Part shown: positions 46,238-56,103 of the stretch, piece after piece
Position numbering within the stretch: position 1 is the stretch's first letter
Layout of the letters: each line of letters opens with the position of its first letter
From: Burkholderiales bacterium
GTDB taxonomy: Bacteria > Pseudomonadota > Gammaproteobacteria > Burkholderiales > Casimicrobiaceae
NCBI GenBank assembly: GCA_025354165.1
Contig: JANXNI010000007.1
Span: 62,001-126,000 of the forward strand
DNA length: 64,000 nucleotides
Direction of reading: 5' to 3'
Translations under genes and position numbers: made by a program
Notes under the pieces: model-generated
Database searches by the model: none
Told to the model about the DNA's origin: nothing
What the model saw: only the letters and a program-made list of their open reading frames with translations

Positions 46238-47545
46238 TCACGCGCGCTCCAGCCGCAAGAGAAGTTGAATTAATTGAGTCCGCTTCGTTGACTGAAACGC
46301 CAACACTTTTTTTGCTGCCAGATCAATACTTGAACCAAGGGACGCTCGCGTATCCAGGCACTCACGAATATGCGAAATCAAATCATCGAGACTGTCGTAA
46401 GTCCATCCGAGCTTGTTTTCGGCCACCTCTCTGGCTATTGCTGAACCCCCGCGCGCAATCACAGGAATGCCACATCCTAGGGCATCAAACATGACACCCG
46501 ACCCCTTCATCGCGTAATTTTGTGGATGGTATGGTAAGAAGCATAGATCACACGCCGACAATAGCGATGCAAATTCTTCATCAGACAAATTTTCAGGGGC
46601 GTCCGCAATTGCAGCACACGAATCAAGGGCAATTTCGTAAGTGATGTCCGCGTTGGGATGATCGCGGGGCATCCGCTGAACAATCAGCTGCACTCGGCTG
46701 CCAAATTGACGTACTAGTTCCACGGCAATTTCTAATAAATCCAAATATCCCTTGTCCGGCCTCGCTCCCCCTAGAACTGCAATTTTGAGCGTGCCGTGGT
46801 TGGCGTCCGGTAGGGGGGGCTCCAAGTGACCGCAATATGTTGTCGATGCCACTTGAGTGGCGGGAATGTAGGTAACAGCCACTTCCCCCCCAATGAGTTT
46901 ACTAAGATAAGCAGAGTGTTCTTCAGTCTCGCAGCTAAGCTGAACTGTATTGTCGTGCTTCTGCGAGAAGGACTTCAACATTTGCACAAAGCGATCTTCA
47001 GCGTTGGGAGCATACGCTCGCATCTCCATGAATGACATAAAACGTAAGAAAACGCCATGCCCGTGCAGCAACCCTTTACGCCTCAGTCTTGAAAGCGCGT
47101 GCAAACTGTAAAAATCACATCCCGGATAAAAGAGAATCGCGTGAGGATGAGCGCTAACAATGGAACGCAATGCCGAATACATCCGCCGTTTCGCAGTCCA
47201 GTGGAGGAGTGGAAAAACGACGCCATGTCTGACAATTCGCGCGGCAAACGAATCACCTCCCACATACCTGAGCGAGGCTAATTGCATGCGTTGAAAAAAA
47301 AGCGGCTTACTGCACGGCATGAAATACGCGTAACAGTAAGGTAAGGACGGAATCACGCCGGATTGGTCCGATCCCAAGGCAGTACATACGTAGGCGCTGC
47401 TGACTTCAAAGCTCTCTCGTAAAAAAAATTCCTTGAATTTGCGAATTGTGGGTAAAAAATGCCCACCGATCTTCGCGCAGACAGCATCAACGATAATGAT
47501 TGGTCTAGCTATCCGACCGCTGTCAACTTTACGAGTCTCCATCAA
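46238..47545 (-). CDS. Glycosyltransferase family 4
   Basis: The 435-aa GT-B protein has a donor domain with LKIAVLGGARPDKGYLDLLE, FLPYHPQNYAMKGSGVMFDA and LGCGIPVIARGGS in the place of the E-x7-E region. The N-terminal half is less typical, with PIIIVDAVCAKIGGHFLP at the start. It is transcribed with the FkbM gene downstream of it on the minus strand. The acceptor and sugar are unknown. Confidence 0.8.
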   Translation of the reverse strand: MMETRKVDSGRIARPIIIVDAVCAKIGGHFLPTIRKFKEFFLRESFEVSSAYVCTALGSDQSGVIPSLPYCYAYFMPCSKPLFFQRMQLASLRYVGGDSFAARIVRHGVVFPLLHWTAKRRMYSALRSIVSAHPHAILFYPGCDFYSLHALSRLRRKGLLHGHGVFLRFMSFMEMRAYAPNAEDRFVQMLKSFSQKHDNTVQLSCETEEHSAYLSKLIGGEVAVTYIPATQVASTTYCGHLEPPLPDANHGTLKIAVLGGARPDKGYLDLLEIAVELVRQFGSRVQLIVQRMPRDHPNADITYEIALDSCAAIADAPENLSDEEFASLLSACDLCFLPYHPQNYAMKGSGVMFDALGCGIPVIARGGSAIAREVAENKLGWTYDSLDDLISHIRECLDTRASLGSSIDLAAKKVLAFQSTKRTQLIQLLLRLERA

Positions 47546-48141
47546 TAAAAGTCGTTATGGTGCTTCATTGTGTCAAGTGCCACAACGTTGGATGACTTCG
47601 CTCACAAGTGCCGCAGCGGCATAGCATGATAAGGTAATAGCACATCTGATGACTTCAACAATTCATTGAGTTCTTAGCGCACAGAGATTGGCCGCATGAG
47701 CAGCCTGGGAGTTTAGTCTTGCCACACCGCTAGTAATATTTATTGTCCAAATTCAGCATTAGATAACATTGAGTTCACTTAACCTCGGCACATGCCATAG
47801 CGCAAATTTCGGCAGCGAACCCCGACTATTAGGCGGCAACTGGACAACGTAGAACTAGTGTGGCATTGCGGACGGGCGATCACGACAGTTTGGGGCGCTA
47901 AGAGCTTGATTCTGCCATTTGGTCTTGACCGTGTTTCGGATTTACAGCCACTCGCCTCACGCTCGCGCCGCGGGTTAACGAAGCAGGCGGACGCAACGGC
48001 AGGCATCGCACGAATACACATGTGAGATGTTGTTAGAACCTTTAAACTTGGGTCTATTCCGTTAATCGCACCCGCTACAAACCAAGAAGTGTTATTTCCC
48101 GCAGTCGTAGCAACCTGGTCAATCCAGCGTTTATCCGAAGC
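47546..48141. other. Intergenic gap between divergent glycosyltransferase genes
   Basis: About 600 bases without a gene I can defend. An 80-codon minus-strand frame (47779-48021) is rich in Arg and Ser and resembles no family. The region should carry the promoters of the divergent genes at 47545 (minus) and 48142 (plus), but no clear consensus pair stands out. Confidence 0.45.
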
Positions 48142-49119
48142 ATGATCAGCGTCATTATTCCTACGTTCAATCGGGTCAAATTTACCGAAAACGCTATCAA
48201 GTCCGTAGTCGACAGCGCTGGCACATCTACCACTTTTGAAATTGTGGTAGTCGACGATGGCTCGTGCGAGAGCGATGCAAAATGGCTTGCTAGCTACTGC
48301 GCAGGGATTGAGTCATGTCGCTACGTCAAGCTTTTGACTAATCAAGGCGTACACGTTGCAAGGAACCGGGGGATCACAGAATCGAAAGGTGAGTACATCA
48401 AGTTCCTCGACTCTGATGACATGCTTATGGTGGACTCGCTCGCCAATGAGTCTGTTTTTCTTACGGAAAATTCGCCCGACGTTTTGGTATCTGGTTGGAT
48501 TCGTGCAAATGTCAACGACGTGTCGTACGAATTGTCGCCAAAATTTAAGCCTTCCGATTACCCAGGTGATCCACTTGATGCGATTCTTGCTGGCTTCGGC
48601 GCTCCGATATCGTCAATCGTCTATCGAAAGGATTTCATTGGCGACGTCAGGTGGGATTCACGAGTTCGTCACCCTGATGATTGGTTCTTTCTGATACAAG
48701 TTTTGTTAAGCGGGCCTCGGCTATTGACGAGAAGTGAACCAGTCTTTGTCTGGCGCGATCATGATGGAGAACGGCAAAGTGACGTTTCTGCGATTGAAAA
48801 TGCTCGTGGTCGTTTTTTTATTCTTGATTTTGTATTTCGCGAAATGCTTGATCGGGGGGCTCTTAACAGCAGTCGAAAGTGCGCGTTGGCGAACTATTTT
48901 TACAAGGATATTTATGTGGCTCACCGCTATGACCATGCGCTCTACAAGAAGATAGTTTCGCGGTTGCAACAGCTTACTCCGCAGTTCAGTCCGACAGTAC
49001 CCACGGGCTTGCGCGTTGGCGGTTTCTCACTAGAAACAGTGGTGGGATTCCGCACGTACATTCCTATCCACAATTTCTTGCGGCGTTTGCTTTCTGTTCG
49101 TGGCAGCAAGCGAAATTAG
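48142..49119 (+). CDS. Glycosyltransferase family 2
   Basis: The 325-aa GT-A enzyme opens MISVIIPTFNRVKFTENAIK, with VVVDDGSCESDA and FLDSDDMLM (DxD) motifs and a HPDDWFFLIQVLLSG acceptor-side stretch. It is the first of a run of four consecutive family 2 genes. Its 3' end overlaps the next gene by about 20 bases. Confidence 0.87.
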   Translation: MISVIIPTFNRVKFTENAIKSVVDSAGTSTTFEIVVVDDGSCESDAKWLASYCAGIESCRYVKLLTNQGVHVARNRGITESKGEYIKFLDSDDMLMVDSLANESVFLTENSPDVLVSGWIRANVNDVSYELSPKFKPSDYPGDPLDAILAGFGAPISSIVYRKDFIGDVRWDSRVRHPDDWFFLIQVLLSGPRLLTRSEPVFVWRDHDGERQSDVSAIENARGRFFILDFVFREMLDRGALNSSRKCALANYFYKDIYVAHRYDHALYKKIVSRLQQLTPQFSPTVPTGLRVGGFSLETVVGFRTYIPIHNFLRRLLSVRGSKRN

Positions 49120-50134
49120 TGGTGTGTCGGTGCGTTCGCTGACGGCACCGCAAGTCGAGGTGCAGGTGGGGCTAGTCTCTACGATCATCCCGGTCTATAA
49201 CCGCGCACTCCGGCTTATGGAGGCCGTCGGCAGTGTGTTGAGCCAAGACTACCGTCCGATAGAGATCATTATTGTGGACGACGGTTCTACCGACACTGAG
49301 ACTGCGCAGGCAGCTCGTCGCCTGTTCGCAGAACATCCCGGCGTTGTGCGGGTTTTTACCCAGGACAATGCTGGCCCTGGCGCCGCGCGCGAACAGGGTC
49401 GGCGCATGGCGCGAGGAGAATTTATTCAGTATCTGGACAGTGACGATCTGTTGCTACCCGGCAAATTCAGCGCACAAGTGCGTGGTTTGCGCAGTGACAT
49501 TGAGGCCGGCATCTCGTACGGGCTCACGCTTTCCCTTGACGAGCGCTCTGGCGCAAGTCGGCCCACCCATGGAACTGAGGCGCCGCACCGCACCATATTT
49601 CCCCGCATACTGCAAAGTCGATTTTGGCCCACCTTGAGCCCACTGTATAGAAGCAGTGTGTGCGACGCTATCGGGGCCTGGAGCCCGCAGCGCATTCTTG
49701 AGGATTGGGACTACGATTGCCGCGCGGGATTAGTAAAAGGCATGAAACTGCACTACTGTGCCGATCCTGTAGCCGTGGTGCGATATCACGGTGGTACGCA
49801 CGCTGGCTTGGCTTGGCAAGGCAACGTCGACGCCATGCGGGATCGCGCCCAAATGTACGCACGGGTCGTTCAGTACGGTCATGATGCGGGCGTCGACATT
49901 CGATCAAGCGAAATGCAGCAACTGGTACGAAGCGTCTTCTGGATGGCGCGCGAGACGGGGGCACACGGACTTCCCCGAGAGGCCGAGGCCCTTTTCCGAC
50001 TTGCCAAGCGACATGCCACCCAAACCGGGCTGGATTTCTTCGTCCTGGGCAAAGTTGCGAGACTAGTTGGATGGCAAAGAGCAGGGCTTTTTGCCAAGCG
50101 CTTCGAACGTTGGAGATCAATTTGGCGACGGTAA
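49100..50134 (+). CDS. Glycosyltransferase family 2
   Basis: The protein is about 344 aa from GTG 49100; in-frame GTGs at 49124 and 49130 are alternatives. Motifs are VSTIIPVYNRALRLMEAVGS, IVDDGSTDTE and YLDSDDLLLPGK. The stop overlaps the next start (TAATG), so the two are translationally coupled. Confidence 0.87.
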   Translation: MAASEISGVSVRSLTAPQVEVQVGLVSTIIPVYNRALRLMEAVGSVLSQDYRPIEIIIVDDGSTDTETAQAARRLFAEHPGVVRVFTQDNAGPGAAREQGRRMARGEFIQYLDSDDLLLPGKFSAQVRGLRSDIEAGISYGLTLSLDERSGASRPTHGTEAPHRTIFPRILQSRFWPTLSPLYRSSVCDAIGAWSPQRILEDWDYDCRAGLVKGMKLHYCADPVAVVRYHGGTHAGLAWQGNVDAMRDRAQMYARVVQYGHDAGVDIRSSEMQQLVRSVFWMARETGAHGLPREAEALFRLAKRHATQTGLDFFVLGKVARLVGWQRAGLFAKRFERWRSIWRR

Positions 50135-51090
50135 TGCAGGAGCCTATAGTCTCGGTCGTCATGAGTGTTTATAACGGTGGTGATGCGCTACGCGACACGC
50201 TCGGAAGCATTCTGTCGCAGAAAGGTGTGCCCCTCGAGTTCATAGTGGTGAATGACGGTTCGAGCGACACGTCTCCCCTAATGCTGGATGAGTGGGCCGC
50301 GCGAGACCCGCGCTTGCGCGTCATTCATCAGACGAATACCGGTTTGACGCGTGCGCTCATACGGGGTTGTTCAGAGGCACGCGGCAATTTCATTGCGCGG
50401 CAGGACTGCGGGGATTTGTCGCTGCCGGGACGATTGGCACAACAGGTCGATAGACTGACGAATGGTAACGACTTCGTAGCCGTGTCTTGTCATACCCAAT
50501 TCATCGGTCCGCGCGACGAACCGCTCTTCTGCACCGAGATTGACGAGGCGCACTTGAACCAGGGCCTTCGCTATGGACTCGATGGGCACCACAAGGGGCC
50601 TTCACATCATGGTAGCGTCATGATGCGTCGCGATGCCTATGTCAGGGCGGGCGGCTATCGTGCAGCGTTTCACTTTGCCCAGGACTTGGATTTATGGACG
50701 CGACTGGCTCAATTGGGGCAATTTGCCGTTGTTCCGAAAGCACTGTACAAAGCACGGCTCGATGCGCGCTCCATTAGCGGCATGCAGGCGCTTGAGCAGA
50801 GACGTCTGGCAGAGCTAATCGCAGCAGCAACTCGCGCGCGAAATGCTGGACGGTCGGAAGTGGAGTTTCTCGCGGAGGCATCTACCGTCCGCCCGGTCGC
50901 TCATGGCGATCGGGCTCGGCGACTTGCTCAGGGCAATTACTTTATCGGCAGTTGCATTGCCGCGCGCGATCCTGTTGCTGCGCAGAAATACTTCAAAAGC
51001 GCACTTTCGTTGAATCCAACTATGGCACGCGCGTGGATCAAGTTACTCTTGTGTTTTGGCAGGGCAATCGTTGCGGGGCGGAACGCGTAG
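50134..51090 (+). CDS. Glycosyltransferase family 2 with unusual DxD region
   Basis: About 318 aa from ATG 50134, which shares bases with the previous stop; the frame is also open from 50071. The N-terminus VSVVMSVYNGGDALRDTLGS and VVNDGSSDTS are normal. The metal-binding site, usually DADD-like, reads ARQDCGDLSLPGRL here. The C-terminal 60 residues look like a TPR-style helical pair (AAQKYFKSALSLNPTMARAW). The sugar specificity is not readable. Confidence 0.85.
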   Translation: MQEPIVSVVMSVYNGGDALRDTLGSILSQKGVPLEFIVVNDGSSDTSPLMLDEWAARDPRLRVIHQTNTGLTRALIRGCSEARGNFIARQDCGDLSLPGRLAQQVDRLTNGNDFVAVSCHTQFIGPRDEPLFCTEIDEAHLNQGLRYGLDGHHKGPSHHGSVMMRRDAYVRAGGYRAAFHFAQDLDLWTRLAQLGQFAVVPKALYKARLDARSISGMQALEQRRLAELIAAATRARNAGRSEVEFLAEASTVRPVAHGDRARRLAQGNYFIGSCIAARDPVAAQKYFKSALSLNPTMARAWIKLLLCFGRAIVAGRNA

Positions 51091-51271
51091 TATGGATGCA
51101 GCTATGAAACCTTTTGTCGAATCGGCATTTGACGACGCGCAAATTTTTTTTGGATCAGTGGCTTATGGTCTGTGCTCCATTTCAGCCGAGACTCAGCGAA
51201 AGCCATATGACACGTGTGTCAGGCACACCATAAATCTGATTGCCAGTCGGCAGTCTAGCTGAAGTAAAGCT

Positions 51272-52165
51272 ATGCCCAAGTTCGCAAATATTTCAGTCGT
51301 TATTCCAACGTATCGGCGCGAGAAAGTGCTCATCGACACGCTGGAATTTTTACTAGCGATGCAACCCCCACCCGCCGAGATGCTGGTGCTGGATCAGACC
51401 GAGGCCCATGACCCTTCCACAGAAACCCGCCTGAAAGCGTTCGCCGATGTCGGATCCATTCGATGGCTGCGATTGACAGAGCCGTCGATTCCGAAGGCGA
51501 TGAACCAGGGGCTGCTGCTTGCCAAGCAAGAAATAGTGATGTTTGCCGACGATGACATCAAGCCCGAGCCGGGACTGCTAATTGAACACTTGGCTGCCCA
51601 TGCAGCTCACGACGATGTAATTGTTGCGGGCCGTGTGATCCAGCCATGGGAGGAGGGCGTCGATCTTTCCCGCGAAACAAACTTTCGTTTTGCCGGTCTT
51701 CGCAGCGCATGGATCAGTGAGTTTATGGGCGGGAATTTTTCGTTACGGCGATCGACTGCGTTAGCGCTTGGCGGTTTCGACGAAAACTTTGTACGTGTGG
51801 CCTACCGATTTGAGGCTGAATTTGCTCACCGTTTTTGCGCGTCGGGTCGTCGTATCTGGTTTGAGCCAACTGCGTGCCTTCATCATCTGAAAGACGCTGC
51901 CGGCGGCACGCGTACCTACGGTGACCACCTCACCACGTGGCGTCCTGATCATGCGGTGGGTGCGTACTACTTTGCTTTGCGCACGGGCGCCTGGCGAGGG
52001 ATACTCACCCGCCCGATAAGATCGGCGTTGACGCGGTTTCATCTGCGTCATCCGTGGAGAATAGCGGGTACGCTTTGGGCGGAGGCTCGAGGATTTGTCT
52101 GGGCGCTTCGCTTGCTGGCGCAGGGGCCGAGCTACATCAAACAAGGGGAGCCTCGGCGGTTGTGA
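51272..52165 (+). CDS. Glycosyltransferase family 2
   Basis: The 297-aa protein opens NISVVIPTYRREKVLIDTLE. The nucleotide-binding loop is VLDQTEAHD and the metal site FADDDIKPEPGLL, followed by GGNFSLRRSTALALGGFDE, the acceptor-side motif of many rhamnosyl- or galactosyltransferase-like family 2 enzymes. It overlaps the Wzy-like gene start by 4 bases (GTGA). Confidence 0.87.
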   Translation: MPKFANISVVIPTYRREKVLIDTLEFLLAMQPPPAEMLVLDQTEAHDPSTETRLKAFADVGSIRWLRLTEPSIPKAMNQGLLLAKQEIVMFADDDIKPEPGLLIEHLAAHAAHDDVIVAGRVIQPWEEGVDLSRETNFRFAGLRSAWISEFMGGNFSLRRSTALALGGFDENFVRVAYRFEAEFAHRFCASGRRIWFEPTACLHHLKDAAGGTRTYGDHLTTWRPDHAVGAYYFALRTGAWRGILTRPIRSALTRFHLRHPWRIAGTLWAEARGFVWALRLLAQGPSYIKQGEPRRL

Positions 52166-53697
52166 TCACACTATCCATCATCGGGTTGCTTTTCGCCTGC
52201 CTTGCGGCCGTCTTTAACTGGCGATACGGCCTTATCCTCTGCTTCATCGTAGCGCTGCTTCAGGATCCCGCGCGCAAACTTTCACCTGGCAGCCCGGTTT
52301 ACTTTGTTGCGTTCGTCGGGGTGGTTTTTGCGGCTGCTTGGGTGGGTGCCTGGGTCAATCGCGTGAAGCTCGGTCCACAGGTGATTCACGGATGGCGGCA
52401 ACAACTTCAGACGCCAGCGATGTTGTTCGTCGGCCTGCTCGCCATTCAAGCACTTCACAGCATGGCGCGGTGGGGAAATCCAATGTTGCCAGCGATCGGA
52501 CTTATTTTTTATCTCGCCCCTGTGATTGCTGTCGTTTTCGCGCATCAATTCGCGATTCGGACGGGCACCCCTGGGATTCGAAAGTTTTTGTGGGTATACG
52601 TCGGCGTCTCGCTTTTCTGGCTCTTAAGCGTACTAGCGGAAACAAACGGTGTTGCTTTTCGTGCGCTCGGTGAGGTGGGCGTCGGACAAATTATTTATAG
52701 CTTTAGTCTGAACCGTAAAGCGGCGTCCGGGTTTTACCGCGCTGCCGAGATCGCGGCGTGGCACATTGCGATGGTGTCGTGCTGCCTTTTTATCCTGCTC
52801 AATGGCCAAAAGCTTTCCGCATTCAAATCCGTGGCTGTATTGGTGGTCGTGCTGTTCCTGATGTACGTCGGTGTCGCGACCGGACGTCGGAAGATGCTCG
52901 TTTACGTCGTGATTTTTGGCGGTGTTTACCTTTGTCTGTTTGCGTGGTTTCTGCGAGGTAAAGCGCGCCTCGCCGTGTTTGGTCTCATCGGGTGCATCCT
53001 GCTCTCGGGCGCGTTCATAGGGATTGTCCCGGACGGAAGCGAAGAGGCACTGACTAATGAAACCTCGACGCTTGGCAAGCGCGACGCTCAAGCCGCCTGG
53101 ACAGCACGGGCGCTGACCGTTTTCGCTGATATTCCCGAGCGCGTTCAGTACATTGCGTACCGGCCCGTGGAATGGGCCATTGATGGCTATGGCTGGTTCG
53201 GTGCAGGGCTTGGGAGCGCTGCTCAGGGTGCACAGTACTTCGGTGGAGGGGCGATAAAGTTTGGTGGCGCGGGCGAAGGCGGGCTAGGAAAGGTCACTTT
53301 GGATCTTGGGGTTCCAGGAGTGCTTTTGTTTTTGTTGCTGATTGTTACGGTTGGGCGGCAAATTTGGGCTAGGCTCGGTGCTCTTTCTCGTGGAAGCAGA
53401 GGCCACGCAACGATGGCATTTGGCTTCGTAGCGCTCCTGGTCGCCAACATAGCTGGTTTCTCGGTAGCAACGCAGGTTTATGGCGACGTATTCGTGCTGT
53501 TAATGTTGGGTTGGTCGGTTGGCTTTGTTCTGGCGCTCCCGGCTGTTGCGTTTCAGGAAACGCAGCGCTCTGCCCTGCGAATGACAACGGTTTCAGGTGT
53601 TTCATCGCCAGCACCGGCGACGTCGCCAGAGCCTCATGTAGCAGGACTCTCCTCGGCATCGGCGGCGTTCAATGCCACCAACGTTCCGAATGGTTAG
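52162..53697 (+). CDS. O-antigen polymerase/ligase-like membrane protein (Wzy/WaaL type) 2
   Basis: About 511 aa from GTG 52162, coupled to the preceding gene; the frame is open to 52054 but the extra residues are a shadow of that gene. Many hydrophobic helices are present, with a long periplasmic-looking loop containing ERVQYIAYRPVEWAIDGYGW and a glycine-rich GAGLGSAAQG motif, typical of polymerases. It is not closely similar to the 19290 protein. Together they suggest two polymerase or ligase activities in one locus. Confidence 0.7.
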   Translation: MITLSIIGLLFACLAAVFNWRYGLILCFIVALLQDPARKLSPGSPVYFVAFVGVVFAAAWVGAWVNRVKLGPQVIHGWRQQLQTPAMLFVGLLAIQALHSMARWGNPMLPAIGLIFYLAPVIAVVFAHQFAIRTGTPGIRKFLWVYVGVSLFWLLSVLAETNGVAFRALGEVGVGQIIYSFSLNRKAASGFYRAAEIAAWHIAMVSCCLFILLNGQKLSAFKSVAVLVVVLFLMYVGVATGRRKMLVYVVIFGGVYLCLFAWFLRGKARLAVFGLIGCILLSGAFIGIVPDGSEEALTNETSTLGKRDAQAAWTARALTVFADIPERVQYIAYRPVEWAIDGYGWFGAGLGSAAQGAQYFGGGAIKFGGAGEGGLGKVTLDLGVPGVLLFLLLIVTVGRQIWARLGALSRGSRGHATMAFGFVALLVANIAGFSVATQVYGDVFVLLMLGWSVGFVLALPAVAFQETQRSALRMTTVSGVSSPAPATSPEPHVAGLSSASAAFNATNVPNG

Positions 53698-54895
53698 TCA
53701 TGGTTCAACGTTTTTGGCGGTCGAGTCTGAGAGCGCTGGGCCTGCTGTTCCCTACCGTTTTGTTGTTGTTGCCACACATCCTATCCAGTATTTCGCGCCG
53801 TGGTTCCGTCAGCTAGCGACTTTAGCCGAAATTGATTTGACCGTTGTCTATCTGCGGCAACTCGATGCAGATGCGCAGGGGGCGGGTTTCGGGCAGGCGT
53901 TCAAATGGGACGTGCCGCTGCTGGCGGGGTACGTCCACCAAACCATTAACGTGGCCCCCGGTGTTCTTGGCGCGATACGAACATACCAAGGAATAAAAGA
54001 AATCTTCCAACTGATTAGTCCGCAGGCAGTGTTGGTCATGGGATGGAATGAGCCTGCGCTTATCGCAGCGGCGGCGCGGTCGTCGGGGCCCGTCCTCGTG
54101 CGGGGAGACTCCAATGCTCTCAAACCGCGGAGCTGGATGGTTCGGCAGTATCACCTCATGTTGATGAAACTGTACCGGGCGTATCTAGCTGTTGGCCGTT
54201 CGAATAGCGAGTTTTATGTCGCAAACAAGGTTGATACCGGGAAAATTTTCGACGTCTGTCACTTCGTTGAGAATGACCGTATGCTAGCCATGGCGGTTGC
54301 GCATGAGTCTGAAGCTAGCGAGCTACGATTGCTTGATCACGCGCAGCGCGAAACTGACGTCGTGTTTGTCTTTTGCGGCAAGCACGTTCCGTTTAAACGG
54401 CCGGATTGGCTGGTGGAAGCGGCGGGTCGATTGATCGCCGAAGGCTTACCCGTGCGGTTAAGGATTGCGGGCTCGGGTGAGATGACGGCGCTGCTCAAGG
54501 CGCGCTGTGAGGCGTTAGGCGTGCCGGCGCACTTTACGGGCTTTCTGAATCAGACCGAAATGTGGCGCGCGTATGTTGGCGCGGACGTCTTCGTTTTGCC
54601 ATCGACTCATCGCGAGACCTGGGGCCTGGTGGTCAACGAAGCCATGCTGTTCGGGCTGCCAGCCATCGTGAGGGATGAAGTCGGCTGTGGGCCCGATCTG
54701 GTGGTTGAAGGCGAGACGGGGTGGATATTTACAGGCGGACTTGATGGCCTTGTGGGCAGCATGCGCGACGCCGTTGCGCAGCGCATGCGCCTTCGCCCTA
54801 TGGGTGAAGCAGCGCGCCAGCGTGTGCGAGAAAACTATTCCATGGAAGTCGCGACGCGGGGCCTGCTGCAAGCGATAAAAGCGGTGGTGAAGTGA
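53672..54895 (+). CDS. Glycosyltransferase family 4
   Basis: The GT-B protein is about 407 aa (an in-frame ATG at 53690 is an alternative start). The donor domain has VFCGKHVPFKRPDWLVEA, FTGFLNQTEMWRAYVGADVF, STHRETWGLVVNEAMLFGLP (E-x7-E region) and VVEGETGWIF. It overlaps both neighbours, as in a tight operon. Confidence 0.88.
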   Translation: MPPTFRMVSHGSTFLAVESESAGPAVPYRFVVVATHPIQYFAPWFRQLATLAEIDLTVVYLRQLDADAQGAGFGQAFKWDVPLLAGYVHQTINVAPGVLGAIRTYQGIKEIFQLISPQAVLVMGWNEPALIAAAARSSGPVLVRGDSNALKPRSWMVRQYHLMLMKLYRAYLAVGRSNSEFYVANKVDTGKIFDVCHFVENDRMLAMAVAHESEASELRLLDHAQRETDVVFVFCGKHVPFKRPDWLVEAAGRLIAEGLPVRLRIAGSGEMTALLKARCEALGVPAHFTGFLNQTEMWRAYVGADVFVLPSTHRETWGLVVNEAMLFGLPAIVRDEVGCGPDLVVEGETGWIFTGGLDGLVGSMRDAVAQRMRLRPMGEAARQRVRENYSMEVATRGLLQAIKAVVK

Positions 54896-56052
54896 GGGTG
54901 TTGCAAGTGATCCCGTCGCTGTCGCGTGTTCACGGCGGGCCATCGAATGCCATCTGGTCGATAGCTCGATCTATCGCCCCGCTTGGGGCCTCGGTAACAG
55001 TGGTGTCCACCGACAACGATGGCCCGGACTGTCGGCTTTCGCTGGAGTCGCGTGAGAGCCTCAGCACTTCCGCGCAAGGCGTTGACGTGGTGTTTCGTGG
55101 GCAGACCAGCGAGTTCTACACCGCATCGCTCCCTGGTCTTCTATGGCTCGTAAAAAACATCACGCACTTTGATGTGATCCACGTTCATGCGCTGTTCTCG
55201 TTTATGCCGGTGGCTGCGGCGTGGCTCGCGCGACTTCGTGGCGTCCGGTACGTGATCAGGCCGCTGGGTACCTTAGGTGCCTACGGGCTCTCTGCGCGCC
55301 GACGCTGGCTCAAAAAGGTGTCGCTGACGCTGTGCGAACGTCCGTTGTTGCGCGGCGCGGCCGCAGTCCATTGCACGAGCGATGCGGAGCAAGTTGAAGT
55401 ACTTGCCGTCTGCCCGACCGCCCGGACTGTTGTTATCCCGCTGGCTGTGCCGCCATTTGAGTCAGCATCAGAATCGGCCGTCCGGACTTTGCTAGGTGCG
55501 CGATACGGTGGGCCGGTTGTACTTTTCCTGTCGCGGCTCGATCCCAAGAAAAATGTTGAGGTGCTTCTCGAAGCGTTTGCGCTGTTGGCACCGCATCACT
55601 CGGACGCCACATTGCTCATCGCTGGAGATGGCGAGCGCGACTATGTCACGTCGGTGAAAGTGCGGGCGGAAACATTGGGTCTCGCTGCCCAGGTCATCTG
55701 GGCTGGGCGGCTTGACGGCGTCGCTAAGGCTGCGGCGTTCACCGCAGCGACCGTGTTTGCGCTTCCATCGCATTCCGAGAACTTTGGCATCGCGGCCGCA
55801 GAGGCGCTGGCAGCGGGCGTGCCGTGCGTGTTATCGCCCGGAGTTGCCATCGCGGCAAAGGTTGCCTCATCGGGCGCAGGGCAGGTCGCCGACATGACGC
55901 CGCGAGCGACGGCTAATGCGCTGGCCGTGTACCTTGATTCGGCGGATACGAGGTCTGCGGCGAGCGCTGCGGCCAAGGAAGTAGCGCTGACGGAGTACTC
56001 CACTGCTGCAATGGGTGATCGTTTGATGTCGCTGTATCGGCAAGTTAGCTGA
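54892..56052 (+). CDS. Glycosyltransferase family 4
   Basis: The 386-aa protein starts MRVLQVIPSLSRVHGGPSNA, with the sugar-acceptor loop GGPS. It has PLGTLGAYGLSARRRWLKK, LFLSRLDPKKNVEVLLEAF and a SENFGIAAAEALAAGVP E-x7-E motif. This is the classical WcaI/PimB-like family 4 layout. The GTG start overlaps the previous stop (GTGA). Confidence 0.9.
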   Translation: MRVLQVIPSLSRVHGGPSNAIWSIARSIAPLGASVTVVSTDNDGPDCRLSLESRESLSTSAQGVDVVFRGQTSEFYTASLPGLLWLVKNITHFDVIHVHALFSFMPVAAAWLARLRGVRYVIRPLGTLGAYGLSARRRWLKKVSLTLCERPLLRGAAAVHCTSDAEQVEVLAVCPTARTVVIPLAVPPFESASESAVRTLLGARYGGPVVLFLSRLDPKKNVEVLLEAFALLAPHHSDATLLIAGDGERDYVTSVKVRAETLGLAAQVIWAGRLDGVAKAAAFTAATVFALPSHSENFGIAAAEALAAGVPCVLSPGVAIAAKVASSGAGQVADMTPRATANALAVYLDSADTRSAASAAAKEVALTEYSTAAMGDRLMSLYRQVS

Positions 56053-56103
56053 TCGCCGAATGTCGCGATACGTGGAGCTTCGGGCCCAACGGGGCGACTA
56101 CTG

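Noticed and set aside
47779-48021. 80-codon minus-strand frame in the 600-base gap
   Set aside because: Low-complexity Arg/Ser-rich translation without family resemblance or ribosome site.
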